Source: Bacteroidota bacterium
GTDB lineage: Bacteria; Bacteroidota; Ignavibacteria; Ignavibacteriales; Ignavibacteriaceae
DNA: 8,356 bases
NCBI GenBank assembly: GCA_021790055.1
Contig: JAJYIL010000116.1
Location: 1 to 8,356, forward strand
Direction of reading: 5' to 3'
The notes below the pieces were generated by a model that saw only the letters and a list, made by a program, of their open reading frames with translations, did not search any database and was not told the DNA's origin. The translations under genes were made by a program, and so were the position numbers. Each line of letters opens with the position of its first letter. Positions within the stretch are counted from its first letter, which is position 1. Shown in pieces: positions 5,182 through 8,356 of the stretch.

Positions 5182-5610
5182 ATGCAAGCAAATTTAAATT
5201 TCATTGGAAAGATTGAAACTCCATTTCATACAATTGATGAATGCCCGAGAAACATAAATCCCGATGGACCTGAGTGCAAATTAATTATGGATGAAGTGTA
5301 TGCTTCGGGATTATCCGGGCTTGTAGAAGGACAAGAGATTTTAGTCCTATACTGGTTTCAAGATGTGAATAGAGACTCGATGATTCAAAATTCCCGCCGC
5401 ACCGGTAAGCCTGCCGGCGTCTTCTCTATAAGAACGCCTAATAGACCTAATCCAATTGGTGCCGCGGTTGTTAAAATAGAAAAGATATCCGGTAATACAA
5501 TTACGGTAAAAGGATTAGACTGTCTCAACGCAACACAGCTGCTCGATATTAAACCAGCAATACTTTCGGAAAGAATCGATCCGAATTCACCAAATCAATT
5601 CTTCAAATAG
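5182..5610 (+). CDS. trmO: TrmO/TsaA-type tRNA methyltransferase (t6A37 N6-methylation), short form
   Basis: 142 residues covering the TrmO (formerly TsaA, UPF0066) beta-barrel domain. Visible motifs: IGKIETPFH (8-16), the segment with SRRTGKPAG (71-79), the hallmark GVFSIRTPNRPNPIG (79-93) that forms the S-adenosylmethionine site, and LDIKPAI (121-127). Family knowledge: TrmO methylates N6-threonylcarbamoyladenosine at tRNA position 37, using AdoMet. E. coli TrmO is about 235 residues with an extra C-terminal domain; this protein stops after the core, like many archaeal and bacterial short forms. Cys21 and Cys32 are near the N-terminus. The ATG has only a weak GGA just before it, and a stop lies five codons upstream, so no earlier start exists. 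Its 3' end is 4 bp from the converging YceI gene. Confidence 0.85.
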   Translation: MQANLNFIGKIETPFHTIDECPRNINPDGPECKLIMDEVYASGLSGLVEGQEILVLYWFQDVNRDSMIQNSRRTGKPAGVFSIRTPNRPNPIGAAVVKIEKISGNTITVKGLDCLNATQLLDIKPAILSERIDPNSPNQFFK

Positions 5611-5614
5611 ATAT

Positions 5615-6157
5615 TTAGATATCAAATACCTGGCTGAACCAAAACTGCAGATTATCATTAACAGGGATGAGTAAAAGACGGGGACGCTTAATCTTAAATG
5701 CCTTAAGGCTGATATCAAAATTTCCTGTTACAGTCAGCTTGTTATTATTCCAGTTTGCTAATGCCGAGATATAAATTTTCTTTGTGACCCCATGGAAAGT
5801 GAGGTTTCCCCAAATCTGCAGGCTGTCTCCCTTTTCTGTTACAGAGCTGCTGATAAATCTTACATCGGGATAATACAACTCTGCAACTACTTCCATTGCA
5901 TGAGAATCACGGTTCGAGTTGCCGCTGTCGAATGAGCTAACAGGTACCTGAACCATTACGTCTGTAATAAGCTTAGATTTAATGTCTGCATCAATTGCAC
6001 AGAATGCATCTTTGCTCACTGCCTCAACCTCGTGAAGCGGATGTGTTAATTTGTATTTAATGAATGACCCGGATTTATCGGCTTCATAGCGTTTAAGCTG
6101 ACCGAAAGATAAAGTAAACGGGATTACGAGCAAGAAAAAAACCAATTTCATCTTCAT
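5615..6157 (-). CDS. YceI-family periplasmic protein
   Basis: 180 residues. Signal peptide about 1-20 (MKMKLVFFLLVIPFTLSFGQ). The YceI fold follows with typical landmarks: SSFDSGNSNRDSHAMEV (74-90), YYPDVRFISSSV (95-106), GNLTFHGVTKKIYI (117-130) and a terminal FDISLKAFKI (147-156). Family knowledge: YceI proteins are lipocalin-like barrels that bind polyisoprenoid or other amphiphilic ligands in the periplasm. TAGGAG 6-7 nt before the ATG supports the start. It is the second gene of a unit, 13 bp after a b561-like membrane protein, the same partnership as E. coli yceJ-yceI; a joint role with an isoprenoid or quinone-type ligand is inference. The C-terminus ends quickly after the last strand. 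It converges on trmO with 4 bp between stops and no visible terminator. Confidence 0.93.
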   Translation of the reverse strand: MKMKLVFFLLVIPFTLSFGQLKRYEADKSGSFIKYKLTHPLHEVEAVSKDAFCAIDADIKSKLITDVMVQVPVSSFDSGNSNRDSHAMEVVAELYYPDVRFISSSVTEKGDSLQIWGNLTFHGVTKKIYISALANWNNNKLTVTGNFDISLKAFKIKRPRLLLIPVNDNLQFWFSQVFDI

Positions 6158-6170
6158 AGAATTCTCCTAA

Positions 6171-6860
6171 TTAAAAGACTATAACTAACATTGAAGTTGC
6201 AAAGACGGCTGTAGTTAAATAGCCGGCAAGTTGATGGAAATGTGCTTGATCCATATTAAACAGCCGGTGATGCCGAATTGTTGAACCGAGAATCGGGGTA
6301 ATAATCATACCGAGGACGTGAATCCAGGCTAAGGCTTTATGTATTGCTATGGTGCCTCCTTCATCTCTTCTAATTAACGGCGGAGGAGAAAGTATTGCAA
6401 GCAGTCCGGTAGCTGCATAAGAAATAATAGTAGCTGTAATTATAGTTTGGTGGATGTCTCCTGCCCGTCTATCTCCGTCAATCGTAAGCTGCCCGAAGTA
6501 ATCGGCAGTTAGCATCAAGGCAAGCGTTGTAAAGCCGCCTATCTGGTGGGCAGTCAACATAGTTCTTCTTAATTTAATTTCGCCCATCCTTTCCCGGGGC
6601 GAAAGAGGCGGTTCAATCCCTAAAGTATGCACTAATCCGTGTTCCCCCCAAAGAATTTTTTCGCCGAGACTCATATGAGGCGGTAAAAGTCTCGGCTTGT
6701 CCATAGGCGGCAAAGAGTCTTGCACAGTTGAATTTGAATTGTCTAAAGAATCGGAGATTACTCTGCCGGCATCCATAAAGGCAAGGCTTCCTCTTGCTAA
6801 AGTAGACAATGAATTTTCCTGTGCAAAGGATTGTGAAATGCTAAATAATAAAATGCTCAA
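6171..6860 (-). CDS. cytochrome b561-like four-helix membrane protein (start uncertain)
   Basis: 229 residues if started at the TTG at 6860. The N-terminus is a signal-peptide core ending SFAQ (about 11-14). A polar, probably periplasmic segment of about 80 residues follows (Pro-rich, with WGEHGLVHTLG at 71-81). Four transmembrane helices follow, at about 101-122, 137-157, 174-195 and 207-229. Histidines sit at their starts: H105, H137, H174 with H181, and H207 with H209, the layout expected of a b561-like di-heme bundle. A ferric-reductase-like or other heme protein is possible. No ATG exists in frame; the open frame goes back to a TAA at 6899-6897. The TTG start would give a signal peptide without positive charge, while the upstream codons encode G-E-R-N-K, so the true start may be the ATT at 6896. 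It leads a unit with YceI. Confidence 0.72.
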   Translation of the reverse strand: MSILLFSISQSFAQENSLSTLARGSLAFMDAGRVISDSLDNSNSTVQDSLPPMDKPRLLPPHMSLGEKILWGEHGLVHTLGIEPPLSPRERMGEIKLRRTMLTAHQIGGFTTLALMLTADYFGQLTIDGDRRAGDIHQTIITATIISYAATGLLAILSPPPLIRRDEGGTIAIHKALAWIHVLGMIITPILGSTIRHHRLFNMDQAHFHQLAGYLTTAVFATSMLVIVF

Positions 6861-7015
6861 ATAAAAATTAGAATAAGCTTTGTTTCTTTCGCCAATTTAT
6901 TTCTTTCAGATAATTACCCCTTTCTACACCGCAACTATTTGTAATGTCTATCCTTAAATTTTTCATTTACCTCTCTATGCCGTTTAAAAATAAATAAGCA
7001 GCGGTAAGGTAATTA

Positions 7016-7054
7016 TTAAAAGTCTTTTCCTATCGAAAAAGAAAAAGCTTTTAA
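7016..7054 (-). terminator. possible AT-rich terminator after the histidine kinase
   Basis: TTAAAAGTCTTTTC (7016-7029) and GAAAAAGCTTTTAA (7041-7054) are imperfect reverse complements (12 of 14) around 11 nt. It lies about 100 bp after the kinase stop on the minus strand. The stem is AT-rich and has no clean T-tract beyond it, so the call is weak. It is also within the upstream region of the b561-like gene. Confidence 0.28.
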
Positions 7055-7074
7055 CAATTTACTATACTCGCTGC

Positions 7075-7106
7075 TTTCTATATAATTTCTATATAAATAT
7101 AGAAAG
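7075..7106. repeat. tandem TTTCTATATAA pair plus inverted copy
   Basis: TTTCTATATAA occurs twice back to back (7075-7085, 7086-7096) and is followed at once by the inverted copy ATATAGAAAG (7097-7106). The outer pair CTTTCTATAT/ATATAGAAAG is a perfect 10-bp inverted repeat. It lies 50 bp downstream of the kinase stop and about 215-245 bp upstream of the b561-like gene. A multi-site operator is a reasonable reading; no promoter elements are identifiable. The rest of 6861-7155 shows no gene. Confidence 0.55.
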
Positions 7107-7155
7107 TAGCCTATTTATGTACAACATTCTGAGGTCATAAATGATAATAAACACA

Positions 7156-8356
7156 TCAACTATAATTTTGATGCTGGAAATAAATTCTAACAATTGTTCC
7201 TTGGCCTTCTATGCTCTCAAGAGAAAGGCTTCCGTTGATCCTGTCCACCAATCTCTTTGAAATTGTAAGCCCTAAGCCTATTCCTTCATACTTTCTCGAA
7301 AGACCTTCACTTAATTGCCTGAATTCCTGGAATAACAAATCTTCTTTACCCTTAGGGATTCCAATGCCTGTATCTTTTATCTCAATTACCGCTTGTTTAC
7401 TGTTTCTAACAGACGTAGTAATATGAACGCCGCCGGTTTCTGTGAACTTAACAGAGTTGTCGATAAGATTATCTAAAATATCTCTAAACAAGATCCTATC
7501 CGTACTGACCATTAACGGCTCTTCGGTAAAGTTCGTCTTCATATACAGATTTTTTTGATTTATAGAATTCTGAAATGTGTCGGCAACGCTTTTTACAATT
7601 TCATTTATGTCAAAAGATTCAAAATGAGGAAGGAAATTGTTGGCTTCAAGATATGAAAGATTTAAAAACAAATTTATCATCCTCAGCAGTCTTTTGCCGT
7701 TATCGTAGATATTATTCAGATCCTCCTGCATATCCGCATCCATCAACTTATCCTTAATAATTTCGGAATAACCGAGGATACTTTGCAGCGGCGTCCTTAA
7801 CTCGTGACTCAGATTTGAAAGAATAATATGTTTCAGCTTTTCAATCTCATCCGATTTTTTGTCTGCTTCTTTTAACTTTTTCTCAATCTCTACTCTGTCC
7901 GTAATATCTCTCGAAACCGAAATAATTTCCTTTTCGCCCGGAATTTCTTCCCCCGGGATAATTTTAGCAGTACTTTCGAACCAAAGATATTTTCCCTGGA
8001 AGTTCCTTATCCTAAAGCGTGTTTTATAATGAGCAGTCTCAATCATATTTTGTATCCCATACCTAATTCTTGCCATATCATCTGGGTGCATGAAGTTATA
8101 AATATTCTCGGCTATAAGGAAGCTCGGCTTATATCCCAATAACTTTAAAGATACGGGCGAGGCATAATTTATTTTGCCATCCGTTCTCTGCCTTATTATT
8201 AGGTCGGTTGAATTGCTGGCGATAAGCTTGTAATTGTTCAGGCTCTCTTCCAGAAGCTTGAAGGCTAATCTTTTTTCGGTTACATCAAGAATCAATATAA
8301 AAAATATCGTTCCTTCGATGCTTTTGAATGGCTGCAGGTACATCTCAACAAGATCG
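7156..8356 (-). CDS. PAS-containing sensor histidine kinase, C-terminal part (start outside window)
   Basis: 400 codons are visible and the frame is open to the right edge; the ATG at 8343 lies inside a PAS domain and is not taken as the start. Numbering from that Met: end of one PAS domain (FFILILDVTEKR, 14-25), a complete second PAS domain (about 38-152, ending ISVSRDITDR), a short coiled coil (152-172), HisKA with phospho-accepting H180 in NLSHELRTPL, then HATPase_c with N box DNLIDNSVKF (291-300), G1 DTGIGIP (324-330) and G2 GIGLGL (354-359). All catalytic motifs look intact. There is no receiver domain at the C-terminus, so it must signal to a separate regulator. No transmembrane segment is in the visible part. 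The NtrC-type gene 4.7 kb away is not an evident partner, having lost its phospho-acceptor Asp. Confidence 0.95.
   Translation of the reverse strand, partial: DLVEMYLQPFKSIEGTIFFILILDVTEKRLAFKLLEESLNNYKLIASNSTDLIIRQRTDGKINYASPVSLKLLGYKPSFLIAENIYNFMHPDDMARIRYGIQNMIETAHYKTRFRIRNFQGKYLWFESTAKIIPGEEIPGEKEIISVSRDITDRVEIEKKLKEADKKSDEIEKLKHIILSNLSHELRTPLQSILGYSEIIKDKLMDADMQEDLNNIYDNGKRLLRMINLFLNLSYLEANNFLPHFESFDINEIVKSVADTFQNSINQKNLYMKTNFTEEPLMVSTDRILFRDILDNLIDNSVKFTETGGVHITTSVRNSKQAVIEIKDTGIGIPKGKEDLLFQEFRQLSEGLSRKYEGIGLGLTISKRLVDRINGSLSLESIEGQGTIVRIYFQHQNYS

Noticed and set aside
7211..7757. open frames antisense to the histidine kinase
   Set aside because: They lie opposite conserved HisKA and HATPase motifs and are mirror frames of that gene.
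1090..8356. histidine kinase and NtrC-type gene as a cognate two-component pair
   Set aside because: They are 4.7 kb apart with opposite-strand genes between them, and the regulator lacks the Asp to be phosphorylated.

Overview
This window reads as chromosomal DNA of a free-living, AT-rich, Gram-negative bacterium, most likely of the Bacteroidota/Ignavibacteriota-Chlorobiota side. The grounds are a set of Sec-exported periplasmic proteins (TPR, LTxxQ, YceI), an NtrC-type regulator, a PAS histidine kinase and a GxxExxY gene in AT-rich DNA. Clear Shine-Dalgarno sequences precede most genes, which argues against typical Bacteroidia and fits Ignavibacteria-like lineages better. The taxonomic placement is inference; no rRNA or marker gene is present.

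Left part (1-1094, minus strand) looks accessory. It holds the N-terminus of an ORF6N-domain protein running off the left edge, a small double zinc-ribbon protein just upstream of it, and a GxxExxY (PD-(D/E)XK-like) gene bracketed by two copies of a CGGATT/AATCCG repeat. One copy is part of a long imperfect palindrome followed by a T-tract on the minus strand. The other copy carries the stop codon of the next gene.

Next (1090-2436, minus) is a full-length NtrC-type sigma-54 regulator that has lost hallmark residues in two domains. The receiver phospho-acceptor Asp is Asn and the receiver Lys is Arg, and the Walker B Asp of the AAA+ domain is Pro. Its upstream region has an 8+8 bp inverted repeat and A/T-tracts. 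This is the most unusual gene in the window.

Centre (2820-4455, minus): an exported six-TPR protein and a small exported LTxxQ (Spy/CpxP-like) protein, each with its own strong intrinsic terminator on the minus strand. A plus-strand pair follows (4702-5610): an unrecognised four-helix membrane protein and a short TrmO-type tRNA methyltransferase, 18 bp apart.

Right part (5615-6860, minus): a cytochrome b561-like four-helix membrane protein followed 13 bp later by a YceI protein, a pairing also known from E. coli yceJ-yceI. The start of the b561-like gene is uncertain. At the right edge (7156-8356, minus) lies the C-terminal 400 codons of a PAS/HisKA/HATPase histidine kinase whose start is outside the window. 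I see no CRISPR array, rRNA, tRNA, transposase or integrase gene.
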